This document shows positions 40,637 through 48,880 of a stretch of 64,000 nt of DNA, one piece after another. This DNA is from Deltaproteobacteria bacterium (lineage in GTDB: Bacteria > Desulfobacterota > Desulfuromonadia > Desulfuromonadales > Geopsychrobacteraceae), in contig JAJRQB010000065.1 in assembly GCA_024280485.1 (NCBI GenBank), forward strand, positions 1 to 64,000, in the 5' to 3' direction. The position numbers and the translations under genes were made by a program. Within the stretch, counting starts at the first letter, position 1. Each line of letters opens with the position of its first letter. The notes below the pieces were generated by a model. That model ran no database searches, was not told the DNA's origin, and worked only from the letters and a program-made list of their open reading frames with translations.

Positions 40637-40660
40637 GACTCAGGATGAAGGCAGAATGAC

Positions 40661-40688
40661 AAAGGTCTTGACCGACCTTTCTCCTTTT
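40661..40688 (+). terminator. Hairpin with T run between P5C and proline dehydrogenase genes
   Basis: AAAGGTC and GACCTTT pair across a six-base loop, followed by CTCCTTTTTC. It may attenuate transcription into proline dehydrogenase or mark the 3' end of the first transcript. Confidence 0.5.
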
Positions 40689-40724
40689 TCCTTGTACCTT
40701 TAACCCCATTTGTTCGGAGTAAAA

Positions 40725-41633
40725 ATGTCGATCTTCAACTTTCTGGTTTCAAAAACTATCATGCATGTCCCGGGTCCGATTGTCGGTTTCTTTGCCAAGG
40801 GTTATATCGCTGGCGAGAAACTGGAGGATGCGGTCCGTGTGACCCGGGAGTTGAACGGGCGTCAGATGATGGCGACCATCGACATCCTTGGTGAGTTCAT
40901 CAAGACCAAGGATGAAGCGACCTTTTTTAAGCAGCAGTGTCTTGATATTCTCGAAGCCATCGACCGCGAAAAGATCGACGCTAACCTGTCTCTTAAGCCG
41001 ACCCAGATGGGCCTGTTGCTCGATAAAGAGTTCGCCTTTGCCAATATCCGCGAGATTGTTGCCAAGGCGGCGGAGTTGGGTAGTTTCGTACGGATCGATA
41101 TGGAAGATATCGCCTGCACTGATGCCACGATTAAACTCTATCGGCAGATGCGTGAAGAGTTTCCCGAATACGTCGGTCTGGTGCTGCAGGCCTACCTGCG
41201 CCGCACCGGAGACGATATCGAGAGTTTAAGCGATGCGCCGATGCACTACCGGCTGTGCAAGGGGATCTACAACGAGCCGCGGACCGCCGCCTGGAAGGAC
41301 CCCGTCACCATCAATCGTAGCTTCGTCAAGGCCTTGGAGAGGATGTTCAAGCACAAGGCCTATGTCGGCATCGCCTCCCATGACGAAAAATTGGTCTTCG
41401 AATCCCTCGAATTGATTGAGAAGTACGGCCTTAAACCCGATGATTACGAATTCCAGATGCTACTCGGGGTCGACGAAGAGTTGCGCCAGATCATCGTTGA
41501 TGCCGGTCACCGCGTGCGGGTTTATGTCCCCTACGGTGAGTCCTGGATGCCTTACTCGCGACGTCGTTTGCGTGAGAACCCTTCGATTGCCAAACATGCC
41601 CTGCGTCAAATGCTTGGTCTGAAGCGTTTTTAG
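40725..41633 (+). CDS. Proline dehydrogenase
   Basis: 302 residues, the usual length for monofunctional bacterial proline dehydrogenases. Barrel motifs include the FVRIDMEDIACTD segment, VLQAYLRRTGDD and CKGIYNEP, and the C-terminal RRLRENPSIA with the arginines that bind the proline carboxylate. It oxidises L-proline to P5C with FAD, feeding electrons to the membrane quinone pool. ATG 40725 has GGAG six bases before it; the in-frame start 15 bases earlier is unsupported. Second gene of the sigma-54 controlled operon. Confidence 0.93.
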   Translation: MSIFNFLVSKTIMHVPGPIVGFFAKGYIAGEKLEDAVRVTRELNGRQMMATIDILGEFIKTKDEATFFKQQCLDILEAIDREKIDANLSLKPTQMGLLLDKEFAFANIREIVAKAAELGSFVRIDMEDIACTDATIKLYRQMREEFPEYVGLVLQAYLRRTGDDIESLSDAPMHYRLCKGIYNEPRTAAWKDPVTINRSFVKALERMFKHKAYVGIASHDEKLVFESLELIEKYGLKPDDYEFQMLLGVDEELRQIIVDAGHRVRVYVPYGESWMPYSRRRLRENPSIAKHALRQMLGLKRF

Positions 41634-41653
41634 TACAAAAAACAAGAAACTCT

Positions 41654-41696
41654 GACGATGGTCAAACTGGACATTTTGATTGACCATCGTCCTTTT
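41654..41696 (+). terminator. Terminator after proline dehydrogenase
   Basis: GACGATGGTCAA (41654-41665) pairs perfectly with TTGACCATCGTC (41680-41691) and is followed by CTTTTG. The T tract is short, so efficiency is uncertain. Confidence 0.65.
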
Positions 41697-41722
41697 GCGG
41701 GCTAATCTTCGCGTCAAAACAG

Positions 41723-41741
41723 TGTTTGTTATTATCAAACA
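41723..41741. promoter_or_regulatory. Small inverted repeat in livJ leader
   Basis: TGTTTG and CAAACA flank a seven-base AT spacer directly before the ribosome-binding site of the binding-protein gene. It may be an operator or a leader hairpin. Confidence 0.35.
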
Positions 41742-41754
41742 AAGGAGAGAAGAG

Positions 41755-42885
41755 ATGAACAGATGCATCCGTACCATCCTGGTCGCCACCTCTGTGGCAC
41801 TGCTGGCCGTTCCGGCTTTTGCTGCCGATACGCTGAAGGTTGGCGTTCAGGCTCCGATTACCGGTAGTTACGCCAACGAAGGGCAGGGCATTGAAAACGG
41901 TGTCCGACTGTTGGCCGAACAGATTAACGCCAAGGGTGGCGTCATGGGCAAGCAGATCGAAGTGGTTGTTTGTGATGATCAGGGCACCGCGATGGCCGCT
42001 GCTATCTGCGCCAAGGACTTGGTTAACAAAGGCGTTTCGATGGTTATCGGTTCCTACACCTCGACCTGTGCACAGGCTGCGCAGAAGACCTATTTCAAGG
42101 CCGGCGTCCTGCAGACTTCCGACGGTACCGCCGACAGTCTGACCGAGAAGGGTTACTGGACCTTCCTGCGCAACTCCTTCCCGAACAGTGCCGAAGCTAA
42201 GTTTGTCGCCAACTACCTGGTTAACATCAAGAAGTACCAGCGTATCGTTGTTATCTCTGACTTCTCAACCTATGCCGACGGCTTGGCAAACGCTGCAGAA
42301 GCAGCAATCGAGAAACTGGGTGGCAAGGTGATTTCGCGTGACAAGATCAAGGCCGACTCCCAGAACTTCACCCCGGTCCTGACCAACATCAAGTCGAAGA
42401 AGCCGGATGCGATCTTCTTCGCCGGTTACTACTCCGATGGTGGCCTGTTGCGCGCTCAACAGATTGCTCTCGGTATTAAGGCCGATTTCTACGGCGGCGA
42501 TGCCAACGACAACCCGGACTTTGCCAAACTGGCCGGTTCTGCAGCCCAGGGCGCTTTCATTGTCAACGTTCCCTCACCGGACGTCCTCCCCTATGAGATC
42601 GCCAAATCCTTCATCGCTGATTACCAGAAGAAATATGGTGAAATGCCGCCTTCTATCTGGGGTCTGATGAACATCGACGGCATGCGTGCCATTATTCATG
42701 GCATGGAGCAGACCAAGAGCTTCGACGCCAAGAAGGTTGTTGACTACCTGCACAACATGTCAACGCCACTTGAGGGGATCACCGGCCAGATCGCCTTCGC
42801 CAAAGACGGTAATCGTAAAGGTGGCGCCTATGTCGTCAAGAAAATTCAGGCCGACGGAACATATGCCAACGAATATGTTCAGTAG
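41755..42885 (+). CDS. Branched-chain amino acid type ABC transporter, periplasmic binding protein
   Basis: 376 residues with a signal peptide (TILVATSVALLAVPAFA, cleavage before ADT). The mature protein has LKVGVQAPITGSYANEGQGI, VVVCDDQGTAMAA and the two-lobed Leu/Ile/Val-binding fold. It captures an amino acid and delivers it to the permease encoded next door. Because it follows the proline oxidation genes, proline or hydroxyproline are plausible ligands besides branched-chain amino acids. AGGAG lies eight bases before ATG 41755; longer upstream frames lack support. A terminator-like hairpin follows, as is common after the abundant binding protein gene. Confidence 0.92.
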   Translation: MNRCIRTILVATSVALLAVPAFAADTLKVGVQAPITGSYANEGQGIENGVRLLAEQINAKGGVMGKQIEVVVCDDQGTAMAAAICAKDLVNKGVSMVIGSYTSTCAQAAQKTYFKAGVLQTSDGTADSLTEKGYWTFLRNSFPNSAEAKFVANYLVNIKKYQRIVVISDFSTYADGLANAAEAAIEKLGGKVISRDKIKADSQNFTPVLTNIKSKKPDAIFFAGYYSDGGLLRAQQIALGIKADFYGGDANDNPDFAKLAGSAAQGAFIVNVPSPDVLPYEIAKSFIADYQKKYGEMPPSIWGLMNIDGMRAIIHGMEQTKSFDAKKVVDYLHNMSTPLEGITGQIAFAKDGNRKGGAYVVKKIQADGTYANEYVQ

Positions 42886-42905
42886 TCGCACCTGAGTCAT
42901 TTCGG

Positions 42906-42943
42906 GGGGCGGGGAGATATTATTTCTCTCGCCCCTTTTTTTT
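42906..42943 (+). terminator. Hairpin with T8 after binding-protein gene
   Basis: A GGGGCG arm pairs with CGCCCC across an imperfect middle and is followed by eight T. It probably reduces readthrough into the permease genes and keeps the binding protein more abundant. Confidence 0.7.
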
Positions 42944-43101
42944 CACCTTCAAAACGTAATTGCTTAGACAAAAAATGAAGTGAGGGCTGGTGAAAGACTG
43001 CCCTACTGCTTAACTCGCCCCTCAGACGCGAGAAGAGGACAGAATCGTCCTCCCCTGGCTTTTGATTGGCAACTTGCTCATCAGCACCGGAGAGAGTTTT
43101 T

Positions 43102-43998
43102 ATGGATACTTTTCTGCAACAGTTAGCTAACGGCCTGACCATCGGAAGTATGTTTGCCCTGGTTGCGCTCGGCTACACTATGGTCTATGGCGTCATGCGC
43201 CTGATCAACTTCGCCCATGGTGATATGGTCGCGGCTTCGGCCTTTGTCGGTCTGACAATCTATACCCAGGTGTTGGGGCAGGCGGTTTCTCTGGGCGCGG
43301 TGCTTACGATCTTCCTGCTCTCGGCACTTGTGATGGCTGGTGTCGGGGTGGTTTTGGAACGGCTGGCTTACCGACCCTTGCGTGAAGCCCCGCGGTTGTC
43401 TGCGGTGGTTTCGGCCTTGGGGGCCTCGCTGGTCATTCAGAACGGCATCATGTTGATCTGGGGACCGCGCATGCGCATCTTCCCCGAGCTGGTCCCGCAG
43501 GTTTACTGGGATTTCGGTGGAGTGGTAATTAGCTTGATTCAGGTGATTATTCTGGCGCTCTCGCTGGTGCTGATGGTTGCTCTGTATTTATTCGTAGAAA
43601 AGACCCGCATTGGCGCAGCAATCCGTGCAAGTTATATCGATCAGGATGCTGCGCGCCTGATGGGAATTAACGTTAACAGTATCATCGCCCTGATCTTCAT
43701 TATCGGTTCTTCCCTTGGTGCGGTCGGTGGACTGTTTATCGGCCTGTATTACCGTGGCATCACCTTTAATATGGGCTGGCAGTACGGGCTCTATGCCTTT
43801 ATAGCAGCGATCCTTGGCGGCATTGGCAATATCCCCGGGGCGATGCTCGGAGGCATGCTGCTCGGCTTGTTTAAGGCCTTCATCGAAGGCTATGTTTCGA
43901 GCACCTGGGCTGATGCCTTTACCTTTATCCTGCTGATTTTAATCCTGATTGTCCGTCCCACCGGAATTCTTGGTGAGCGGGTTGCGGAGAAAGTCTGA
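43102..43998 (+). CDS. livH: LivH-type ABC transporter permease
   Basis: 298 residues with eight or so hydrophobic segments. QQLANGLTIGSMFALVALGY and GVMRLINFAHGDMV are LivH signatures, and RASYIDQDAARLMGINVN marks the cytosolic coupling loop. It forms the membrane channel with LivM. ATG 43102 has GGAGAG upstream; the gene's TGA overlaps the livM start (TGATGA). Substrate is set by the binding protein. Confidence 0.93.
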   Translation: MDTFLQQLANGLTIGSMFALVALGYTMVYGVMRLINFAHGDMVAASAFVGLTIYTQVLGQAVSLGAVLTIFLLSALVMAGVGVVLERLAYRPLREAPRLSAVVSALGASLVIQNGIMLIWGPRMRIFPELVPQVYWDFGGVVISLIQVIILALSLVLMVALYLFVEKTRIGAAIRASYIDQDAARLMGINVNSIIALIFIIGSSLGAVGGLFIGLYYRGITFNMGWQYGLYAFIAAILGGIGNIPGAMLGGMLLGLFKAFIEGYVSSTWADAFTFILLILILIVRPTGILGERVAEKV

Positions 43999-44954
43999 TG
44001 AAAGAGCTGCAGAAATTCGGTTATCCGATCTTCTTCGCGGTGATGGCGGTGCTCCCGCACCTGCTTGACGATCGTTGGCAGGCGGTGGCAATCACTTTCC
44101 TGATCTTTGCTGTCGTGGCATTGTCGCAGGATATCATCCTTGGCAAGTGTGGCATGTTCAATATGGGTCAGGCGCTCTTCTTCGGTATGGGTGCCTACAC
44201 CACTGCAATCCTCAACAACGAATTCGGTTGGTCGATCATCGCCACCATCCCGCTGGCGATCCTTATCCCGGCGATTATTGGTGCGCTGCTGGCTGGGCCG
44301 ATTGTCCACTTACGTGGTGATTACCTGCTGGTGGTGACCATCGGCTTCAATATCGTCTTTGTGCAGGTGCTGCAGAACAACCTTGGCGGGGTCACCGGCG
44401 GTCCTAACGGTATCTTCGGTCTTGATTCCCTGAGTTTTCTGGGTTTCGACCTGACGAGCCAGGTTGCGGTCTACTACTTTGCCTTTATTGTGCTGCTATT
44501 GACTCTCTGGTTGATGCGTAACCTGGCAAATAGCAAAACCGGTCGCGCTATGCACTACCTGCGCGAAGATCAGCTGGCTGCCGAGAGTATCGGTATCAAT
44601 ACTCGTATTTACAAGATTTTTGCCTTCAGTATTGGTGCCGGGATTGCGGGATTGGCTGGGACCGTCTTTGCCACCCAATATTCGGCAGTCAGCCCCGAGG
44701 CCTTCGAATTTATCCAGTCGGTCCTCTTTTTCAGTATTGTGCTGATCGGTGGTTCTTCTTTCCCGGGCGTTTTGCTTGGTGTGTTTGTGATGTTCGTGCT
44801 ACCGGAGATCTTCCGCGAGTTTGCTACTTGGCGTTACCTCATCTTCGGTTTTGCGATGATCGCGGCAATGATCCTGCGTCCGCGTGGCATTGTCCCGGCG
44901 ACCTTTGGCAAAATCCCCAAGTTTTTGATCAAGGGAGGCAGCCATGTCGAATAA
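43998..44954 (+). CDS. livM: LivM-type ABC transporter permease
   Basis: 318 residues, polytopic. ALSQDIILGKCGMFNMGQALFF-type segment (LivM signature, quoted in part), LRGDYLLVVTIGFN and YLREDQLAAESIGINTRIYK coupling loop. Partner of LivH. The 3' end overlaps livG by 11 bases, which points to translational coupling. Confidence 0.93.
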   Translation: MKELQKFGYPIFFAVMAVLPHLLDDRWQAVAITFLIFAVVALSQDIILGKCGMFNMGQALFFGMGAYTTAILNNEFGWSIIATIPLAILIPAIIGALLAGPIVHLRGDYLLVVTIGFNIVFVQVLQNNLGGVTGGPNGIFGLDSLSFLGFDLTSQVAVYYFAFIVLLLTLWLMRNLANSKTGRAMHYLREDQLAAESIGINTRIYKIFAFSIGAGIAGLAGTVFATQYSAVSPEAFEFIQSVLFFSIVLIGGSSFPGVLLGVFVMFVLPEIFREFATWRYLIFGFAMIAAMILRPRGIVPATFGKIPKFLIKGGSHVE

Positions 44955-45723
44955 CCAACTCATCTTGACCGACGTCACCAAGCGTTTCGGGGGTCTGACA
45001 GCCGTCGATGCGCTCAGTTTCAATGTCGAATCTGGTCAAATCTATGGCATTATCGGTCCTAATGGTGCCGGTAAGACCACGGTCTTCAACTGCATCACCG
45101 GTATCTACAAGTCGGAAGAGGGCTCGATCAATTGGCGCGGTGAAGAGATCCGCGGTATGACTCCCTACCAGATTGTCGACCGCGGTATCGTGCGCACCTT
45201 TCAGACTATCCGTTTGTTCAGCCAGATGTCGGTCGCCGAAAACATCATGAGCGGCCGTCATATCAGGAGTAGTCAGAAGTTGTGGCACGGTGTCTTCCAC
45301 ACCTCGGCCTCGAAACGAGACGAGCTGGAAAACTGGCACAAGGTCGAAGAGCAACTTGACTTCTTCAACCTTGGCGAGTTTGCTGCTACCCCGGTCGGCA
45401 GCCTGCCTTACGGCATCCAGCGTCGGGTCGAGATGGCCAGGGCGATGGCGGTCGATCCGACCTTGCTGATTCTCGATGAACCGGCTGCTGGTCTCAACGA
45501 CAAGGAGACCCTGGGGCTGCTCGAAACGATCTTCAGAATCCGTGATAAGGAGGTCACGGTGCTGTTGATTGAGCACGATATGGATATGGTCATGGAGGTC
45601 ACCGACTATCTGACAGTGATCAACTTCGGTAAGAAAATCGCCGAAGGTACGCCAGCAGAAATCCAGAAGGACCCTGCAGTCATCGAGGCCTACCTGGGAA
45701 GCGAGGATGACGACGATGAGTAA
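44944..45723 (+). CDS. livG: LivG-type ABC transporter ATPase
   Basis: 259 residues with GPNGAGKTT (Walker A), LPYGIQRRVEMARAMA (signature region), LILDEPAAGLN (Walker B) and IEHDMDMVMEVTD (H loop). It powers the LivHM channel. GGGAGG lies just before ATG 44944. The signature loop reads PYGIQRR rather than LSGGQ, as is usual in LivG proteins. Confidence 0.93.
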   Translation: MSNNQLILTDVTKRFGGLTAVDALSFNVESGQIYGIIGPNGAGKTTVFNCITGIYKSEEGSINWRGEEIRGMTPYQIVDRGIVRTFQTIRLFSQMSVAENIMSGRHIRSSQKLWHGVFHTSASKRDELENWHKVEEQLDFFNLGEFAATPVGSLPYGIQRRVEMARAMAVDPTLLILDEPAAGLNDKETLGLLETIFRIRDKEVTVLLIEHDMDMVMEVTDYLTVINFGKKIAEGTPAEIQKDPAVIEAYLGSEDDDDE

Positions 45724-46432
45724 TGTGTTGTTTGAAATCAAGGATCTCGAGGTCTCCTACGGCAGCATTGCCGCCATCAAGGGGATCTCGCTCGAGGTGC
45801 GTAAAGGGGAGATCGTCACCATTCTCGGTGCCAACGGCGCCGGTAAGACCACCACCATGCGCACCATTAGTCAGCTGCTCAAGGCCAAGGCCGGGTCTAT
45901 TCAGTTCAAGGGTCAGGAGTTGACTCAGATGCCGGCACACAAGATCGTCAAGCTCGGGATTAGTCATTCACCCGAGGGGCGCCGGGTGTTCGGTGTCCTG
46001 ACGGTTGAAGAGAACCTGATGCTCGGGGCCTATTCGCAGCGCAAGCTGGATCGCGAGGTGCTCGAATGGGTCTACCAGCTCTTCCCGCGTCTCAAGGAAC
46101 GACGTAAGCAGTTGGCCGGTACCCTCTCAGGTGGGGAGCAGCAGATGCTCGCCATCGGGCGCGCCTTGATGAGTAAACCGGAAATGCTGCTGCTCGACGA
46201 ACCCTCGCTCGGAATCGCGCCGATTCTGGTCAAGGCGATCTTCAAGCAGATCAAGGAGATCGCCAAAAGTGGGGTCACCGTGCTCTTGGTTGAACAGAAC
46301 GCCAAGGCGGCGCTCAAGCTGGCTGATCGTGGTTACGTACTCGACGTCGGCACCATCGCCCTCTCGGGGACATCGGCCGAGCTGCTGGCCTCGGAGAAAA
46401 TTCAGGAAGCCTATCTGGGGAAGAAGCACTAA
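45716..46432 (+). CDS. livF: LivF-type ABC transporter ATPase
   Basis: 238 residues with GANGAGKTTTMRT (Walker A), LSGGEQQMLAIGRALM (signature), LLLDEPSLGIAP (Walker B) and LVEQNAKAAL (H loop). Second ATPase of the transporter. ATG 45716 has GAGG seven bases upstream and overlaps livG; an in-frame ATG nine bases earlier is an alternative. Confidence 0.93.
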   Translation: MSNVLFEIKDLEVSYGSIAAIKGISLEVRKGEIVTILGANGAGKTTTMRTISQLLKAKAGSIQFKGQELTQMPAHKIVKLGISHSPEGRRVFGVLTVEENLMLGAYSQRKLDREVLEWVYQLFPRLKERRKQLAGTLSGGEQQMLAIGRALMSKPEMLLLDEPSLGIAPILVKAIFKQIKEIAKSGVTVLLVEQNAKAALKLADRGYVLDVGTIALSGTSAELLASEKIQEAYLGKKH

Positions 46433-46462
46433 CCAGTAAGACTGGTCATGGGGAGCAGAGCA

Positions 46463-46694
46463 ATGAATCTCAAGGATATTCTGGTTCATATCGACAATCG
46501 CCCGACCTGCGCTTCACGGCTGGCCGTCGCCATTCAACTGGCCAAACAGCAAGACGCACGTTTGAGCGGTCTCTCTGTGATCCCGCACCCCTATTACGCC
46601 CCGCATCATCGTCCGCCGCAGTCATCAGACCCTCGGCGAGGTCGGGACCCAGCTGCTGAAGATGATGACTGTGCCGGTCCTGATGTCACATTAG
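46463..46694 (+). pseudogene. Universal stress protein remnant with internal deletion
   Basis: From ATG 46463 (GGGAG upstream) the frame encodes KDILVHIDNRPTCASRLAVA and ends sensibly near SVIPHPYYAPHH, the start of a UspA-type protein. About 50 bases later another frame reads RSHQTLGEVGTQLLKMMTVP and VLMSH then stop, which is the normal C-terminus of the same family. The middle, some 200 residues in relatives of about 280 residues, is missing and the frame has changed. The remaining open frame would give a 79-residue nonsense-tailed peptide. Confidence 0.75.
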
Positions 46695-46719
46695 CGTAAA
46701 CTGGCGGACAGGAGGGATG

Positions 46720-48138
46720 ATGGACCGTACGACTCAGGAATTGACTTGGGAGCACGACGCAATTATCGATTCATCGTTTGACGGACTGTTCGTATGTGAC
46801 GGCCATGGAGTGATCTTGCGCGTTAACCCGGCCTCTGAGCGGATCAATCATGCTTCAGCGTCCCAGCTGGTCGGGCGCGATTATTTGGATGCGGCTCGAG
46901 AGGGTCTGGTCATTCTCCCTTCAGCTGCGCTTGAGGCGATTAAGAAGCGCGCTCAGGTAAGTCTGCTGCAGGAAAATCGCTTCGGCCGCAAGTTGATCTC
47001 GACCGCGACGCCGGTCTTCGACGATAGTGGCGAGTTGATCCGGGTCGTCGTCAGCGAACGCGATATTACCGAAACTGATCAACTGCAGCGTCAGCTCGAA
47101 GAGCAACAGGTCCTCGGTGACCAGTTTCGCCATCAGATTCTTGAGTTGCAACAGGAACAACTCGGTAGTCAGCCGATCATTGCCAAGAGCCCCTGTATGG
47201 TCAAAACCCTCAAGCAGGCGCTCAAGGTCAGTGAGGTCGACTCAACGGTCCTGCTGCTCGGTGAATCGGGGGTCGGCAAAGGCTTGATCGCCGATCTGAT
47301 TCATCAGCACTCAAGACGTTCTGACCGCCCAATCATCAAGATTAACTGTGGTGCCATCCCAGAAACCCTGGTCGAGGCTGAACTCTTTGGTTACGAAAAG
47401 GGCGCCTTTACCGGCGCAGTCAGCAGCAAGCCGGGTTATCTGGAGGTCGCCGATGGCGGCATTCTGTTTCTCGATGAGATTGCCGAGCTTCCGCCAGCCT
47501 CGCAGGTTAAACTGCTGAGGTTTCTGGAAGATGGTCAACTGATGCGTCTCGGTGCAACTCAGAGCCGTAAGATCGATGTGCGCATCCTCGCCGCTACCCA
47601 TCAAAATCTTGAACAGATGACCAGAGTCGGTCGCTTTCGTCTCGATCTTTACTATCGGCTTAATGTTATCCCACTCAAGATCCCGGCCCTGCGCGAGCGT
47701 CAGGAATGTCTCGTCCCGCTGATAAGGACCTATGTCGATCAATTCGCTGTCAGATCTTCAGTTCGTAAGCGTCTGACCGCAGCGGCCCTTGATTGTCTAA
47801 CCCGTTACCACTTTCCAGGTAATGTTCGTGAGCTGATGAATATCTGCGAACGGTTGGTGGTGATGTCTGACACCGAACTGATCGATGTTGATGATCTTCC
47901 GCAAGCTGTTATCTCGGTCAGCGATGAGGGGAGCAAGGAACTCTTTGGCCGTTGGCCGGATGAGATGAGTATGGTGCAGATTCTTGCCTCGGTTGAACGG
48001 CAGGTGTTGCTCGATATCGCCGCGCGTATGCCACGTCAGCAGCATATTGCCCGCTATCTTGGTATGAGCCAGCCGACTGTCGCACGAAAGCTGCGTAAGT
48101 ATGGGATCGGTTTGCATTTCGGACCGCGAGAGTACTGA
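46720..48138 (+). CDS. PAS-containing sigma-54-dependent activator (second paralogue)
   Basis: 472 residues with the same order as the activator at 37304: PAS (SSFDGLFVCDGHGVILRVNP), AAA+ with GESGVGKG, GAFTGA and ILFLDEIAEL, and helix-turn-helix RQQHIARYLGMSQPTVARKL. GGAGG lies four bases before ATG 46720; the ATG three bases earlier sits too close. It probably activates a sigma-54 promoter nearby; the 61-residue membrane protein gene downstream has such an element plus TGCAAC palindromes. The effector is unknown but the neighbourhood suggests an amino-acid signal. Confidence 0.92.
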   Translation: MDRTTQELTWEHDAIIDSSFDGLFVCDGHGVILRVNPASERINHASASQLVGRDYLDAAREGLVILPSAALEAIKKRAQVSLLQENRFGRKLISTATPVFDDSGELIRVVVSERDITETDQLQRQLEEQQVLGDQFRHQILELQQEQLGSQPIIAKSPCMVKTLKQALKVSEVDSTVLLLGESGVGKGLIADLIHQHSRRSDRPIIKINCGAIPETLVEAELFGYEKGAFTGAVSSKPGYLEVADGGILFLDEIAELPPASQVKLLRFLEDGQLMRLGATQSRKIDVRILAATHQNLEQMTRVGRFRLDLYYRLNVIPLKIPALRERQECLVPLIRTYVDQFAVRSSVRKRLTAAALDCLTRYHFPGNVRELMNICERLVVMSDTELIDVDDLPQAVISVSDEGSKELFGRWPDEMSMVQILASVERQVLLDIAARMPRQQHIARYLGMSQPTVARKLRKYGIGLHFGPREY

Positions 48139-48218
48139 AACCTATAGAGCCAGGTTCTTTATTCCCGTCTGATTCCTTCTAGGTCTGAGCATAGAGTATT
48201 TCTTTCTAAATCCCTCGT

Positions 48219-48252
48219 GTTGCAGCACAATCTTGCAACAAATCAATGCAAC
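48219..48252. promoter_or_regulatory. Cluster of TGCAAC half-sites
   Basis: GTTGCA at 48219-48224, TGCAAC at 48234-48239 and TGCAAC at 48247-48252. The first two form an inverted repeat with nine bases between. Together with the palindrome at 48392 they look like binding sites of the neighbouring activator. Confidence 0.45.
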
Positions 48253-48293
48253 ATCCAGAAACAATGTTTTTAATGTTATCAAACTGAGACAGC

Positions 48294-48382
48294 AAAGCCC
48301 CTTGTCGTGCACATAAATAGCGAACGAAGTGTTTGATTGACATATTTAATTAAAAAAATGCCAAGTTATGGGGCTTTTTGTT
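48294..48382 (+). terminator. Possible long-loop terminator
   Basis: AAAGCCCC (48294-48301) can pair with GGGGCTTT (48370-48377) followed by more T. The 68-base loop is AT-rich and unusually long, so this may instead be part of an untranslated RNA or chance pairing. Confidence 0.3.
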
Positions 48383-48391
48383 TAAAATATA

Positions 48392-48407
48392 CGTTGCAAA
48401 TGCAACG
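48392..48407. promoter_or_regulatory. CGTTGCA-AA-TGCAACG palindrome, candidate activator site
   Basis: Two perfect seven-base inverted arms around a two-base centre. It sits about 110 bases upstream of the sigma-54-like element, the usual distance for an activator binding site. Confidence 0.55.
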
Positions 48408-48505
48408 AGCATTCTGCTAATTCGAGATGCTTTATGAATAGCCTTGTTCGCTTAACCTACTGTTTTTACAGGAACTAGTATTAGACATATGACTTGCTGT
48501 ATTTC

Positions 48506-48521
48506 TGGCATGAACCTTGGA
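48506..48521 (+). promoter_or_regulatory. Sigma-54-like promoter of the 61-residue protein
   Basis: TGGCATGAACCTTGGA matches TGGCAYG-N4-TTGCA except that the -12 GC reads GG. GG-N10-GG spacing is exact. The activator gene next to it makes the assignment plausible. Confidence 0.5.
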
Positions 48522-48595
48522 ATACAAATAGGGCGAGGACCGCGGAACAAAATTGACGGGAAGTGAAATCTCCCACACTCGCTTAGGAGGACACC

Positions 48596-48781
48596 ATGAC
48601 GAATTCATATGCAGTAAATAACGTTCAAGTACAAATCGAAGATCAGATTGATTCTCAAGTGGCCTCCAACCCGCTTGCAAATCTCTGGCTCGGATCTCTG
48701 GCAGTTATCCTTGTTGCCACTCTTTTCTGCACCGCAGTATTGATGGCTTGGCCGATCATCGCTCAAATGGCCGCTGGTTAG
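48596..48781 (+). CDS. Small single-span membrane protein
   Basis: 61 residues: a polar N-terminal half (about 30 residues, acidic) and one helix of about 25 residues (LWLGSLAVILVATLFCTAVL) near the C-terminus. GGAGG precedes the ATG. The family is not recognised. It has its own sigma-54-like promoter and terminator, so it is a deliberately regulated gene rather than a chance frame, perhaps an accessory subunit of a transporter or a membrane stress peptide. Confidence 0.7.
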   Translation: MTNSYAVNNVQVQIEDQIDSQVASNPLANLWLGSLAVILVATLFCTAVLMAWPIIAQMAAG

Positions 48782-48818
48782 GGCTGAAGGATAGTGTCAC
48801 TGTAATATAACCCTCGTG

Positions 48819-48852
48819 ACGCCCTTGCCTGATTGGCTGGGGCGTTGTTGTT
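48819..48852 (+). terminator. Terminator after the 61-residue protein gene
   Basis: ACGCCC and GGGCGT enclose an inner GCC/GGC stem and are followed by TGTTGTTT. Confidence 0.6.
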
Positions 48853-48880
48853 TAAATACATCTGTAACTCGTTGTTTCAT

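Noticed and set aside
48294-48377. A small regulatory RNA between the second activator and the 61-residue protein
   Set aside because: Only a long-loop pairing and a short T run support it; no promoter or compact fold could be seen. Left as a weak terminator.
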